Source: CAZXDL01 sp964639505 (lineage in GTDB: Bacteria; Patescibacteriota; Saccharimonadia; Saccharimonadales; UBA4665). From it: 64,000 nucleotides of DNA. The stretch lies in assembly GCA_964639505.1 (NCBI GenBank), contig CAZXDL010000001.1:1-64000 (forward strand). The letters are read 5' to 3'. Position numbers and translations under genes: made by a program. How positions within the stretch are numbered: the stretch's first letter is position 1; every line of letters starts with the position of its first letter. Shown piece by piece: positions 36,486 through 44,321 of this stretch. Below the pieces are notes generated by a model. It ran no database searches. It worked only from the letters and a program-made list of their open reading frames with translations, and was not told the origin of the DNA.

Positions 36486-38573
36486 ATGGCAACCAAAAAG
36501 ACTGCAATGGACAAAATTCGTAACATCGGCATTATCGCGCACATCGACGCCGGTAAAACCACCACAACTGAGGGCATTCTTTACCGAACTGGTCTAAAAC
36601 ATAAAATTGGTGCCGTGCATGAGGGTGAAACCACCACCGACTGGATGGCCCAAGAACGAGAGCGAGGTATTACGATTGTTTCTGCTGCGGTGACTTGTTA
36701 TTGGAAAGACCACCAGATCAACATTATTGATACACCGGGTCATATCGACTTTACAGTCGAAGTTGAACGTTCATTGCGTGTGCTAGATGGCGCCGTAGTG
36801 GTTTTTGATGGCAAAATGGGTGTCGAGTCCCAATCCGAAACCGTTTGGCGACAGGCCGACAAGTATGGCGTGCCTCGCATCTGTTTTATCAACAAAATCA
36901 ACCAAACAGGTGGCGACTTCTATAAGTCGCTTGATACAATCCACGCCCGCTTGAGTAAGCGTGCTTTCCCGATTCATCTGCCCATTGGTTTTGAACAGAG
37001 CATCAATGGCATTGTTGATCTTGTAAATATGAAGGCTTACACCTACAAAGACTTCACAGATCATGAATTAGTCGAAGGTGAAATACCCGCTGACATGGCC
37101 GATCAGGTCAAAAAATACCGCTCATTATTGGTCGAAAACGCTGTCGCCGAAGATGAAGCCATGCTCGAGAAATATTTCGAAGTGGGCGAAGAAGGATTAT
37201 CTCCTGATGATGTAAAACAGGCCATCCGCACCGCGGTCTTAACAGGCAAGTTTTATGCTGTAACTGGTGGAGATGGTCGTGGTGTAATTGTTGAGAAAGT
37301 ACTAGACGCGGTTAATGATTTGCTGCCCAGCCCACTCGACCGTGGCAGCACTTGGGGCACTAATCCTAAGAGCGGTGATGAAACAGAGCGCAAGCCATCT
37401 GATACTGAGCCATTCTCTGGCCTAGCATTCAAAATTGCGACTGACCCATTTGTCGGTAAGCTGGCATATTTTAGGGTTTATTCTGGCAAAATCACGGCTG
37501 GTTCCTACATCTTAAACAGTTCGACGGGTGAAAAAGAGCGTGTTGGTCGTATCGTTCGCATGCAAGCAGATAAACGCGAAGACGTAACCGAAATCACTGC
37601 TGGTGACATTGCTGCTATTGTTGGCATTAAAAACACTACAACAGGTAATACCTTGTCGGATCCGGCGAAACCAATCGTATTAGAAAGTATTACTTTCCCC
37701 GAGCCACCTGTTTCTATCGCGATCGAGCCAAAGACCAAGGCCGACCAAGAAAAGATGAGCCTGGCTCTGCAGCGGTTAGCCGAAGAAGACCCAACATTTC
37801 GTATTCAGGTCAACGATGAAACTGGCCAGACAATCATTTCAGGTATGGGTGAGCTTCACCTAGAGATTCTAGTAGACCGTATGAAGCGTGAATTTAGTGT
37901 TGAAGCAAATGTCGGCGAACCACAAGTTGCATACAGAGAGTCTATCCGTAAGAGCAATGTCGAAGTCCAGGGCAAATTCGTCCGTCAGTCCGGTGGTCGT
38001 GGCCAATACGGCGATGTCTGGCTTCGACTAAGCCAAAACGAGCAGGGTGCAGGCTTTGAATTCATAAACTCAATTAAGGGTGGAGTGGTCCCAGGCGAAT
38101 ACATCAAGCCTGTCCAACAAGGTATCGAAGAAGCCATGGCCAACGGCGTTATTGCCGGTTATCCAGTGGTTGACCTAAAAGCCGAGCTTTATGATGGTAG
38201 CTACCACGATGTCGACTCCAGCGAAATGGCCTTCAAAATAGCTGGGTCAATGGCACTTCAAGAGGGGGTTAAAAAGGCATCCCCAGTCTTGCTTGAGCCT
38301 GTCATGAAAGTCGTTGTCGTAACCCCAGAAGAATTCATGGGTGATGTTATCGGTGACCTGAACTCTAAGCGTGGCCGTATTGAGTCGATGGAGGATCTCA
38401 GCGCCGGTGTAAAAGAAATTACAGCCTTTGTGCCATTGGGTGAAATGTTTGGCTACACAACAAATCTTCGCAGCTCAACTCAAGGACGTGCCAGCTCAAG
38501 TATGGAGCTTGACCACTATGCGGATGTGCCAAACAATGTCGCCGAAGCCATCATCGCAAAAAACTCTAAATAG
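36486..38573 (+). CDS. fusA: Elongation factor G
   Basis: Ribosomal translocase, a GTPase. 695 residues, normal length. The G domain shows IIAHIDAGKTTTTEGIL (P-loop), switch I with RERGITIVSAA, and DTPGHIDFT. Domain IV carries RQSGGRGQYGDVW, and the C-terminal domain V is present. AAGGA lies nine bases before the ATG. Confidence 0.98.
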   Translation: MATKKTAMDKIRNIGIIAHIDAGKTTTTEGILYRTGLKHKIGAVHEGETTTDWMAQERERGITIVSAAVTCYWKDHQINIIDTPGHIDFTVEVERSLRVLDGAVVVFDGKMGVESQSETVWRQADKYGVPRICFINKINQTGGDFYKSLDTIHARLSKRAFPIHLPIGFEQSINGIVDLVNMKAYTYKDFTDHELVEGEIPADMADQVKKYRSLLVENAVAEDEAMLEKYFEVGEEGLSPDDVKQAIRTAVLTGKFYAVTGGDGRGVIVEKVLDAVNDLLPSPLDRGSTWGTNPKSGDETERKPSDTEPFSGLAFKIATDPFVGKLAYFRVYSGKITAGSYILNSSTGEKERVGRIVRMQADKREDVTEITAGDIAAIVGIKNTTTGNTLSDPAKPIVLESITFPEPPVSIAIEPKTKADQEKMSLALQRLAEEDPTFRIQVNDETGQTIISGMGELHLEILVDRMKREFSVEANVGEPQVAYRESIRKSNVEVQGKFVRQSGGRGQYGDVWLRLSQNEQGAGFEFINSIKGGVVPGEYIKPVQQGIEEAMANGVIAGYPVVDLKAELYDGSYHDVDSSEMAFKIAGSMALQEGVKKASPVLLEPVMKVVVVTPEEFMGDVIGDLNSKRGRIESMEDLSAGVKEITAFVPLGEMFGYTTNLRSSTQGRASSSMELDHYADVPNNVAEAIIAKNSK

Positions 38574-38609
38574 TGTAGAATAGCCTTAATTAATTTAAGA
38601 GAACTTTAT

Positions 38610-38966
38610 ATGCCATACAAAAGTCCACGACAGGAGCGCAGAGAGGCGCGTATCCAACAACGCCTTGATGCAGAAACCATACCCGAGTACGGCACTAATA
38701 GAATTACTCGAAGGCTACTGCAGGGTTTAGTTGCCTCAACCGACTCTATTAGTGCCCGAATTGGTTCGCCACAAGCTGTTAGGTTGGATGGTGAAACAAG
38801 CACTGGTAATTTGAAACGTGACTTAGTGATAGGAGCTGAATTTATTGCTGGGCTTGGTGCAGGATTGTATGAGATGGCACTTCACGCAGCCGATAATACG
38901 GTCGAAGCCATGAGAGGCGCGTCAAATACGGCCGAAGAAGTCATCTGTGAAGAACCTCTAGTTTAA
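38610..38966 (+). CDS. Unrecognised 118-residue protein between fusA and tuf
   Basis: No family recognised. The N-terminus is strongly basic (PYKSPRQERREARIQQRL), followed by a soluble, helix-prone region; GAEFIAGLGAGLYEMALHA (about 73-91) is hydrophobic and could be amphipathic. The end is acidic. It lies 36 bases after fusA with AAGAGA before the ATG, and the tuf promoter begins four bases after its stop. Confidence 0.65.
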   Translation: MPYKSPRQERREARIQQRLDAETIPEYGTNRITRRLLQGLVASTDSISARIGSPQAVRLDGETSTGNLKRDLVIGAEFIAGLGAGLYEMALHAADNTVEAMRGASNTAEEVICEEPLV

Positions 38967-38969
38967 AAC

Positions 38970-38998
38970 TTTACAAAAATCTCGTTTTTCCCTATAAT
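38970..38998 (+). promoter_or_regulatory. Strong promoter of tuf
   Basis: TTTACA (38970-38975), 17 bases, TATAAT (38993-38998): optimal spacing and a perfect -10. The leader is about 80 bases. A second TATAAT lies inside it (39047-39052) without a clear -35 box. AAGGAG (39072-39077) precedes the tuf ATG. Confidence 0.88.
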
Positions 38999-39085
38999 GA
39001 CTTCGGTAAGTTGTGTGGGTTCTATTATTCTCATGCAAAAACAATTTATAATAAGCCATCAAGCAAATCTTAAGGAGTAAATTTT

Positions 39086-40270
39086 ATGGCAGATACATTT
39101 GACCGCAGCAAGCCACACGTTAACGTGGGTACAATGGGTCACGTCGACCACGGCAAGACGACGTTGACTGCTGCAATTACTGCTGTCTTGGCTAAGAAGA
39201 TGCCAAGCGCTGTGAACAAGCCGATTGCATACGACCAGATTGACAATGCACCTGAGGAAAAAGCTCGTGGTATAACCATCGCGACTTCTCACCAAGAGTA
39301 TGAGTCAGAGAAGCGTCACTACGCTCACGTCGACATGCCAGGACACGCCGACTACGTCAAAAACATGATTACTGGTGCCGCTCAGATCGACGGCGCAATT
39401 CTAGTTGTTGGTGCTAATGACGGTCCTTTGCCACAAACCCGCGAGCACGTTCTGTTGGCTCGTCAGGTTGGCGTGCCTTATATCTTAGTATTCCTTAACA
39501 AGATGGACTTGGCTGATGCTGAATTAGTCGACCTTGTTGAAGAAGAAATTCGTGAACTTCTTGAAAAGAATGGTTTCGACAAAGATGCACCAATCATTCG
39601 TGGTAGTGCTACCAAAGCTCTCGAAGGCGACGCTGACAACGAGCAGGCTATCCTCGACCTCGTTAAGGCCATGGACGAAAGCATCCCAGAGCCAAAGCGC
39701 GAACTCGACAAGCCTTTCTTAATGCCAATCGAAGACGTTTTCTCAATCAAGGGTCGTGGCACAGTTGCTACCGGCCGCGTTGAAACTGGTATCGTTAAAG
39801 TAAACGACGAAGTAGAAATCGTCGGTATCCGCGACACCAAAAAGTCTGTTGTAACTGGTATCGAAGCCTTCAAAAAGTCACTCGACCAAGGACAGGCTGG
39901 CGACAACGCTGGTATCCTGCTCCGTGGTATTGAGCGTGATGACATTGAGCGCGGTCAGGTTTTGGCCAAGCCAGGCAGCATCACTCCACACACCGAGTTT
40001 GATTCAGAAGTATACATTCTAACTAAAGAAGAGGGTGGACGACACACGCCATTCTTTAAGGGTTACAAGCCTCAGTTCTACTTCCGTACGACTGATGTAA
40101 CCGGCGAAGTTGAACTGCCTGCCGACAAAGAAATGGTTATGCCTGGTGATACTATCACCTTTAAGGTAAAACTACTGGCTCCAATCGCTATGGAGCAAGG
40201 TCTCCGCTTCGCTATTCGCGAAGGTGGCCGAACAGTTGGCGCCGGTGTTGTAACCAAGGTCATCAAGTAA
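39086..40270 (+). CDS. tuf: Elongation factor Tu
   Basis: GTPase that delivers aminoacyl-tRNA to the ribosome. 394 residues. GHVDHGKTT (P-loop), EEKARGITI (switch I), DMPGHADYVKNM (switch II) and NKMD (guanine specificity) are visible, followed by two beta-barrel domains. Two usually cysteine positions (DCPGHADY and NKCD) are methionine here, and I count no cysteine in the whole protein. It is a single transcription unit: own promoter at 38970 and a strong terminator at 40293. Confidence 0.98.
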   Translation: MADTFDRSKPHVNVGTMGHVDHGKTTLTAAITAVLAKKMPSAVNKPIAYDQIDNAPEEKARGITIATSHQEYESEKRHYAHVDMPGHADYVKNMITGAAQIDGAILVVGANDGPLPQTREHVLLARQVGVPYILVFLNKMDLADAELVDLVEEEIRELLEKNGFDKDAPIIRGSATKALEGDADNEQAILDLVKAMDESIPEPKRELDKPFLMPIEDVFSIKGRGTVATGRVETGIVKVNDEVEIVGIRDTKKSVVTGIEAFKKSLDQGQAGDNAGILLRGIERDDIERGQVLAKPGSITPHTEFDSEVYILTKEEGGRHTPFFKGYKPQFYFRTTDVTGEVELPADKEMVMPGDTITFKVKLLAPIAMEQGLRFAIREGGRTVGAGVVTKVIK

Positions 40271-40292
40271 AAAAAACTTGATATTGCGAGAG

Positions 40293-40315
40293 GAGCCTCT
40301 TCGGAGGCTCTTTTT
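40293..40315 (+). terminator. Rho-independent terminator of tuf
   Basis: A seven-base perfect stem GAGCCTC/GAGGCTC with a TTCG tetraloop (40300-40303) is followed by TTTTT (40311-40315). It begins 23 bases after the tuf stop. Confidence 0.95.
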
Positions 40316-40323
40316 GGTTAAGC

Positions 40324-40353
40324 TTGACACCATATGGTATAATATGCTAAAAT
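40324..40353 (+). promoter_or_regulatory. Promoter of the gene at 40360
   Basis: A perfect TTGACA (40324-40329), 18 bases, TAAAAT (40348-40353). The ATG lies six bases after the -10, so the transcript is probably leaderless. It begins nine bases after the tuf terminator T-run. Confidence 0.75.
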
Positions 40354-40359
40354 ATTATT

Positions 40360-41124
40360 ATGACTACTGAAACCTTGAGCGGGTTACATTTTGTTACAAA
40401 TCCTAGCCTAGGACACGAACAAGGCTCCTTTTTTGTTGAACCGGTATCAACCATCCCTGAACCGAGAGATGTAAAGTTGTCTGCAGTCTATGATCGACCG
40501 ACAGCAGAAATACAAGCACATGGTTACCGTCCTACCGATCCAAACGCACAGCGCCAACTTAGTGGTATTCTACTGCCCGACATCCCCCGAAATATTGCAG
40601 TTTATGCATACTTAAATGATAAAAACTTGGCCGGACAGCCCTACAAATTCCCAATCGGCTTAGCAATTGGTACGGATGCAAAAATCGGACGAAGGTTTAA
40701 TCGTACAAATGTAGCAAATCTTGACTGGTTGTTTGTCAGGGCTCTCGGTGCTAAGGCTTGTCTAGACCGAGGCCTAAGGAACCAAGGAGTTGCAAAGGCA
40801 CTAGCCGATGGTCTCTTGGAGCAATTTGATCCAGAATTAACCGTTACGGTTTTAAATATGCCACGGGGCAGGTCACCTGAAGAGGTCAAAAAAATTGAAA
40901 AAACCCTCCAAAAGTATGATTTTACTAAGCGAACCTCTCGTCGTGGAACAGGTTCAGGTGATTATTGGTACGAAGGGACAACCGTACAAGATTTGCAAAA
41001 TAAACTTCGTCGCAGTAGTGCAATGATAAGCCACGCTTTGCCGTATCCTTTAATACCGGCAAAACCAAGTGTAAATAACGGATTGAGGGTCAATGGAATG
41101 GGTGGTGGCTTAAGAGCCAGATAA
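40360..41124 (+). CDS. Unrecognised 254-residue protein, possibly GNAT-like
   Basis: I do not recognise it with confidence. The stretch RGLRNQGVAKALADGLLEQF (about 145-164) resembles the acetyl-CoA binding motif A of GNAT acetyltransferases (RxxGxA), preceded by beta-strand-like sequence (WLFVRALGAKACL). The N-terminal 90 residues and the basic C-terminal 60 do not match anything I know. No signal peptide or membrane segment is visible. It stands alone between the tuf terminator and another promoter, so it is probably monocistronic. Confidence 0.6.
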   Translation: MTTETLSGLHFVTNPSLGHEQGSFFVEPVSTIPEPRDVKLSAVYDRPTAEIQAHGYRPTDPNAQRQLSGILLPDIPRNIAVYAYLNDKNLAGQPYKFPIGLAIGTDAKIGRRFNRTNVANLDWLFVRALGAKACLDRGLRNQGVAKALADGLLEQFDPELTVTVLNMPRGRSPEEVKKIEKTLQKYDFTKRTSRRGTGSGDYWYEGTTVQDLQNKLRRSSAMISHALPYPLIPAKPSVNNGLRVNGMGGGLRAR

Positions 41125-41138
41125 GTGACATCTCGCGC

Positions 41139-41167
41139 TTGATTCAGTGTAGTTATGGTGATAAAGT
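41139..41167 (+). promoter_or_regulatory. Promoter of the gene at 41188
   Basis: TTGATT (41139-41144) and TAAAGT (41162-41167) with 17-base spacing; the leader is short (about 15 bases) and includes GGAG. Confidence 0.6.
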
Positions 41168-41187
41168 AATCCAAAATCGGAGATTTG

Positions 41188-41514
41188 ATGAGCAGTCCTT
41201 ACGAAGTTGGTGAAGTATTAGTTGGCTTTGGCCCGCATGACGAAAACACAACTGTTAATTCGGCATTGTTTTATGAAGAATCTGTTGGGTTTGGGCATCT
41301 TGAAGTTGCTCCCCTCAGCAAGCCATATTATGAAGGCATGGCTGCCGAGGCGATAAACGTCTATTTTGACGATGCCAACAAAGGTAAATTCCTAAGCTAT
41401 CCATCTGGCCAAGGTTATTTAAAAACCGAAGATATAATTACAAGCGAAGAAGGAACCAAGAAACTTGTGGCGAGAGCAATTGAACAGCGAATGCGCTTTT
41501 TAATGTCTGATTAG
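41188..41514 (+). CDS. Unrecognised acidic 108-residue protein
   Basis: No family recognised. It is a soluble acidic protein with a Gly/Glu-rich start (SSPYEVGEVLVGFGPHDENT), aromatic residues through the middle and a helical C-terminus (GTKKLVARAIEQRMRFLMS). ATG 41188 is preferred over TTG 41185 because GGAG lies five bases upstream. It precedes rpsJ. Confidence 0.6.
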   Translation: MSSPYEVGEVLVGFGPHDENTTVNSALFYEESVGFGHLEVAPLSKPYYEGMAAEAINVYFDDANKGKFLSYPSGQGYLKTEDIITSEEGTKKLVARAIEQRMRFLMSD

Positions 41515-41525
41515 TGAAATTCTGT

Positions 41526-41628
41526 TATAATATATCTACCAATTTAATTTCTGCTGACTAAAAGTCGCTTTTGCAATACAAAGAGATGTTACAGCAGGCT
41601 GAACTAAGTTCAGAGAGGAATAACACCT
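41526..41628 (+). promoter_or_regulatory. -10 box and leader of rpsJ
   Basis: A perfect TATAAT (41526-41531) lies just after the preceding gene. The -35 region is weak. The leader of about 90 bases ends with GAGAGGA about nine bases before the rpsJ ATG. I see no recognised riboswitch or protein-binding fold in it. Confidence 0.5.
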
Positions 41629-41961
41629 ATGGCTGACGCCAAAACTCCTACAGATCCTAAGCAGCGGATACGCATCCGACTTAAGGCCTACGATCATAAA
41701 GTAATAGACCAAGCCGCCAAGCAGATTATCGACACTGCGCTTCGTACAGGTGCAAGTTTGGCTGGACCCATTCCATTGCCGACCCGGCGTAGTACCTTCA
41801 CTGTAGTAAAAAGCCCGCACGTATACAAAAAAGGCCGTGAGCAATTTGAAATGCGCGTTCATAAGCGACTGATTGACGTATTTGAGCCAACTCCAAAGAC
41901 AATTGATTCCCTGATGAATCTTTCGCTTCCTGCTGGTTGCGACGTCGAAATCAAAATGTAA
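41629..41961 (+). CDS. rpsJ: 30S ribosomal protein S10
   Basis: 30S head protein, also known as the NusE antitermination partner. 110 residues: an eight-residue N-terminal extension, then IRIRLKAYDHKVIDQAA, GPIPLPTRRSTFTVVKSPHV and a conserved C-terminal KRLIDV region. It opens the S10 cluster but is separated from rplC by one small gene and a promoter. Confidence 0.97.
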   Translation: MADAKTPTDPKQRIRIRLKAYDHKVIDQAAKQIIDTALRTGASLAGPIPLPTRRSTFTVVKSPHVYKKGREQFEMRVHKRLIDVFEPTPKTIDSLMNLSLPAGCDVEIKM

Positions 41962-41962
41962 A

Positions 41963-42292
41963 ATGCCCGAGTTGTATCCAGTACCTGGTCTTATTGAAAC
42001 AAGTTATGACCAGAAATTTTACATGGCAAAATTTGATCCTCCTATACCTATAAGCAAGCTTGAGCGTATTGCGACAGTAATTGGAGACTACTTCGACATT
42101 GAGTTAGTTGGAGATGATTTGGATGTAAGTACTGTTTTTTATAAAAAACGTGCATTAGGCCGTAATAGAGAACAGAGGGAAGAAATGATTACGGAATTAA
42201 TGGTAAGTGCGGGCCAAATGATTAACTATCAGCTGAACAACATAGTTCCTTTCTCCCAAATCAAATCAAAAAATGAGAATAAGGCAGCGTAA
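41963..42292 (+). CDS. Unrecognised 109-residue protein intercalated between rpsJ and rplC
   Basis: No family recognised. A soluble protein with mixed alpha/beta character: an N-terminal segment with YMAKFDPPIPI, an acidic beta stretch (FDIELVGDDLDV) and a basic helical region (YKKRALGRNREQREEMI), ending in a Lys-rich tail. It starts one base after the rpsJ stop, so the two genes share an mRNA. Confidence 0.65.
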   Translation: MPELYPVPGLIETSYDQKFYMAKFDPPIPISKLERIATVIGDYFDIELVGDDLDVSTVFYKKRALGRNREQREEMITELMVSAGQMINYQLNNIVPFSQIKSKNENKAA

Positions 42293-42316
42293 CATCTTTG
42301 TAGAATTTGCAACGGG

Positions 42317-42346
42317 TTGACAGGGGTAATCGGCCTGTGGTAATCT
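42317..42346 (+). promoter_or_regulatory. Promoter of the rplC-led S10 operon
   Basis: TTGACA (42317-42322), 18 bases, TAATCT (42341-42346). Transcription would start near 42353, leaving a leader of about 109 bases that could carry autoregulatory structure, as S10 leaders do in other bacteria. I cannot fold it reliably here. Confidence 0.6.
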
Positions 42347-42435
42347 GTTATGGTATCTCGAAAAATTTAGTACTTGGTGTTTGACGCAGGTCTGCCAACA
42401 ACAGAGGTAGAAACCGCGCAATACCAGGCATTTTT

Positions 42436-42465
42436 ATGTTTAACCCTTGGTACAAAACTATATGA
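42436..42465 (+). CDS. Possible nine-codon upstream ORF overlapping the rplC start
   Basis: ATG TTT AAC CCT TGG followed by four codons and TGA encodes MFNPWYKTI. Its TGA overlaps the rplC ATG as ATGA. rplC itself has no Shine-Dalgarno sequence, so coupled re-initiation would make sense. No ribosome binding site is seen for the short ORF either, so this is only a candidate. Confidence 0.3.
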   Translation: MFNPWYKTI

Positions 42466-43231
42466 AAGCACTCATTACACGAAAAGTTGGCATGACTAGC
42501 ACCATCAACCAAGACGGTGTGGTTCAAGCCGTAACCTTACTTTCTGTAGCTGACCACACAGTTATTTCGCACAAGACCGAAGAAAAGGACGGCTATACAG
42601 CGGTTCAGGTCGGTACCGAGACAGCCAAGAAGCTTAGCAAAAGTGTCACTGGCCACGTTAAGAACGCAAAAGTGATGCCAAAAATTATTCGTGAATTCCG
42701 CTTTACAGAAATCCCAGAAGAACTCAACGTCGGCAGCAAAATCAGCGCCGACGTTTTTAGTGTTGGCGANNNNNNNNNNNNNNNNNNNNNNNNNNNNNNN
42801 NNNNNNNNNNNNNNNNNNNNNNNNNNNNNNNNNNNNNNNNNNNNNNNNNNNNNNNNNNNNNNNNNNNNNCAGAAGAACTCAACGTCGGCAGCAAAATCAG
42901 CGCCGACGTTTTTAGTGTTGGCGATAAAGTTCAGGTTACAGGTCTTACAAAAGGCAAAGGTTGGGCTGGTACAATCCGTCGCCATAACTTCCACCGACAA
43001 CGCAAGACGCATGGTGGCAAAGGCAATACTCGTAAACCAGGTTCAATCGGCTCGATGTATCCACAGCATATTTTTAAAGGCTCCAAGATGGCCGGTCAGC
43101 TGGGTCACGATCAAATCACCGTTAAAGGTCTTAAAGTTGCTTTGATCGATACCGAACTCGGAGTTATTGGTGTAACTGGCGCAGTGCCAGGACCTAAAAA
43201 AGGTATTTTGATCCTCAAGGAGGCCAAGTAA
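42462..43231 (+). CDS. rplC: 50S ribosomal protein L3, interrupted by an assembly gap
   Basis: Early-assembly 23S rRNA binder near the peptidyl transferase centre. MKALITRKVGMTS opens the family. The conserved KGKGWAGTIRRHNF, RQRKTHGGKG and GQLGHDQITVKGL lie beyond the gap. A 100-N run (42770-42869) with 55-bp flanking copies splits it; removing 155 bp gives a continuous 204-residue protein. An upstream in-frame TTG at 42447 is rejected because the family begins at this methionine. The stop overlaps the rplD ATG by one base. Confidence 0.96.
42715..42924. repeat. Assembly gap of 100 N flanked by identical 55-bp copies (rplC)
   Basis: Bases 42715-42769 and 42870-42924 are identical around 100 N (42770-42869). 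Collapsing 155 bp restores the rplC frame. Confidence 0.95.
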
Positions 43232-43872
43232 TGGCCGTCGCTACATTCACTAAGACTGGCACTAAAGCCACAACTCCTGCCAAGCTTGATAAAAAAGTCT
43301 TTGGGCTTACTCCCGAAAACCACGAATTACTAAAGCAAGCCTACACCGGCTATCTTGCTAACGGTCGCGAAAACTTAGCAGTTGTTAAAACTCGTGGCTT
43401 AGTTCGCGGAGGCGGCAAAAAGCCATGGAAGCAAAAAGGTACAGGGCGCGCTCGCTTTGGTTCGTCGCGTGTGCCAATTTGGCGCGGTGGTGGTATTACA
43501 TTTGGACCAACCGGGCAAGAGAACTACTCCAAGCAGTTAAATACTAAAGCAAAAAGACTTGCAACCCGCCAAGCGCTTAGCTTGGCTTCAAATGCTAACA
43601 AAATTACGGTTATAGAAGACATTGTTTCAAAAGAAGGAAAAACTGCCGATCTAGTTAAATTATTGAAGAAAATTGGTGCAGAGAGAAATGTTTTAATCGT
43701 TGTAGACCAAAAGTCGGCTGAATTAGTCCGTGCCGCCAACAACATACCCAAAGTCCAAGTCGTGAATTGTCAGTATGTGAATGTGTACGATGTGCTAAAC
43801 GCCGATTGTATAGTGTTTAGCCAGCCAGCTCTCAAGGCTACCACCGACTGGCTCGGCAAGGAGGCAAAATAA
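43231..43872 (+). CDS. rplD: 50S ribosomal protein L4
   Basis: Binds domain I of 23S rRNA and lines the exit tunnel; in some bacteria it represses its own operon. 213 residues with the tunnel loop stretch RGGGKKPWKQKGTGRARFGS and RRGGGITFGP-like RGGGITFGPTGQ. TAATG overlaps join it to rplC and rplW. Confidence 0.97.
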   Translation: MAVATFTKTGTKATTPAKLDKKVFGLTPENHELLKQAYTGYLANGRENLAVVKTRGLVRGGGKKPWKQKGTGRARFGSSRVPIWRGGGITFGPTGQENYSKQLNTKAKRLATRQALSLASNANKITVIEDIVSKEGKTADLVKLLKKIGAERNVLIVVDQKSAELVRAANNIPKVQVVNCQYVNVYDVLNADCIVFSQPALKATTDWLGKEAK

Positions 43873-44321
43873 TGAGCAAAACCATTACTTTGCGTCCCCG
43901 CTTGAGCGAGAAGACCTACGCCCTAGCCGAGAATCGCGTTTATGTCGTTGAAATTCCAAAAGACATTAATAAGCATGGTGTTGCCCGCGCGATTGAATCG
44001 CAGTTTGACGTTAAAGTCGACAAGGTTAATATCACCAACGTTCGCGGCAAAGCCAAGGCCATCATCAGCATTACCGGTAAACGCCGTGTTAATGCTGAAG
44101 GTCGTCGTAACGACATCAAGAAGGCCTATGTGACCCTTGCTAAGGGTAATAGTCTGCCATTCTTTGCTGCCGTCGAAGAAGAAGAGCAAAAAGAAGCTGC
44201 TACTCAGGAAAAGATTGATAAAGTTGCTGCCAAGCAAGCAGCCAAAGAGGCTAAAAAGGAAGCAAAACCAGCCCGTCGCAGCATTTTGCCTCGTCGTGGC
44301 GCTCGCGGAGGAGATAAGTAA
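43872..44321 (+). CDS. rplW: 50S ribosomal protein L23 with long charged tail
   Basis: Exit-site protein that docks trigger factor and SRP. The core (about 1-95) has LRPRLSEKTYALAE and a shortened loop. After it comes an unusual tail of about 50 residues rich in Lys, Ala and Glu (KQAAKEAKKEAKPARR), giving 149 residues in place of the usual 95-100. It is linked to both neighbours by one-base overlaps. Confidence 0.96.
   Translation: MSKTITLRPRLSEKTYALAENRVYVVEIPKDINKHGVARAIESQFDVKVDKVNITNVRGKAKAIISITGKRRVNAEGRRNDIKKAYVTLAKGNSLPFFAAVEEEEQKEAATQEKIDKVAAKQAAKEAKKEAKPARRSILPRRGARGGDK

Noticed and set aside
3621..43231. Real frameshifts or split genes in radA, rpoB and rplC
   Set aside because: Each break coincides with 100 N and exact 55-bp flanking copies; removing 155 bp restores one frame in every case.
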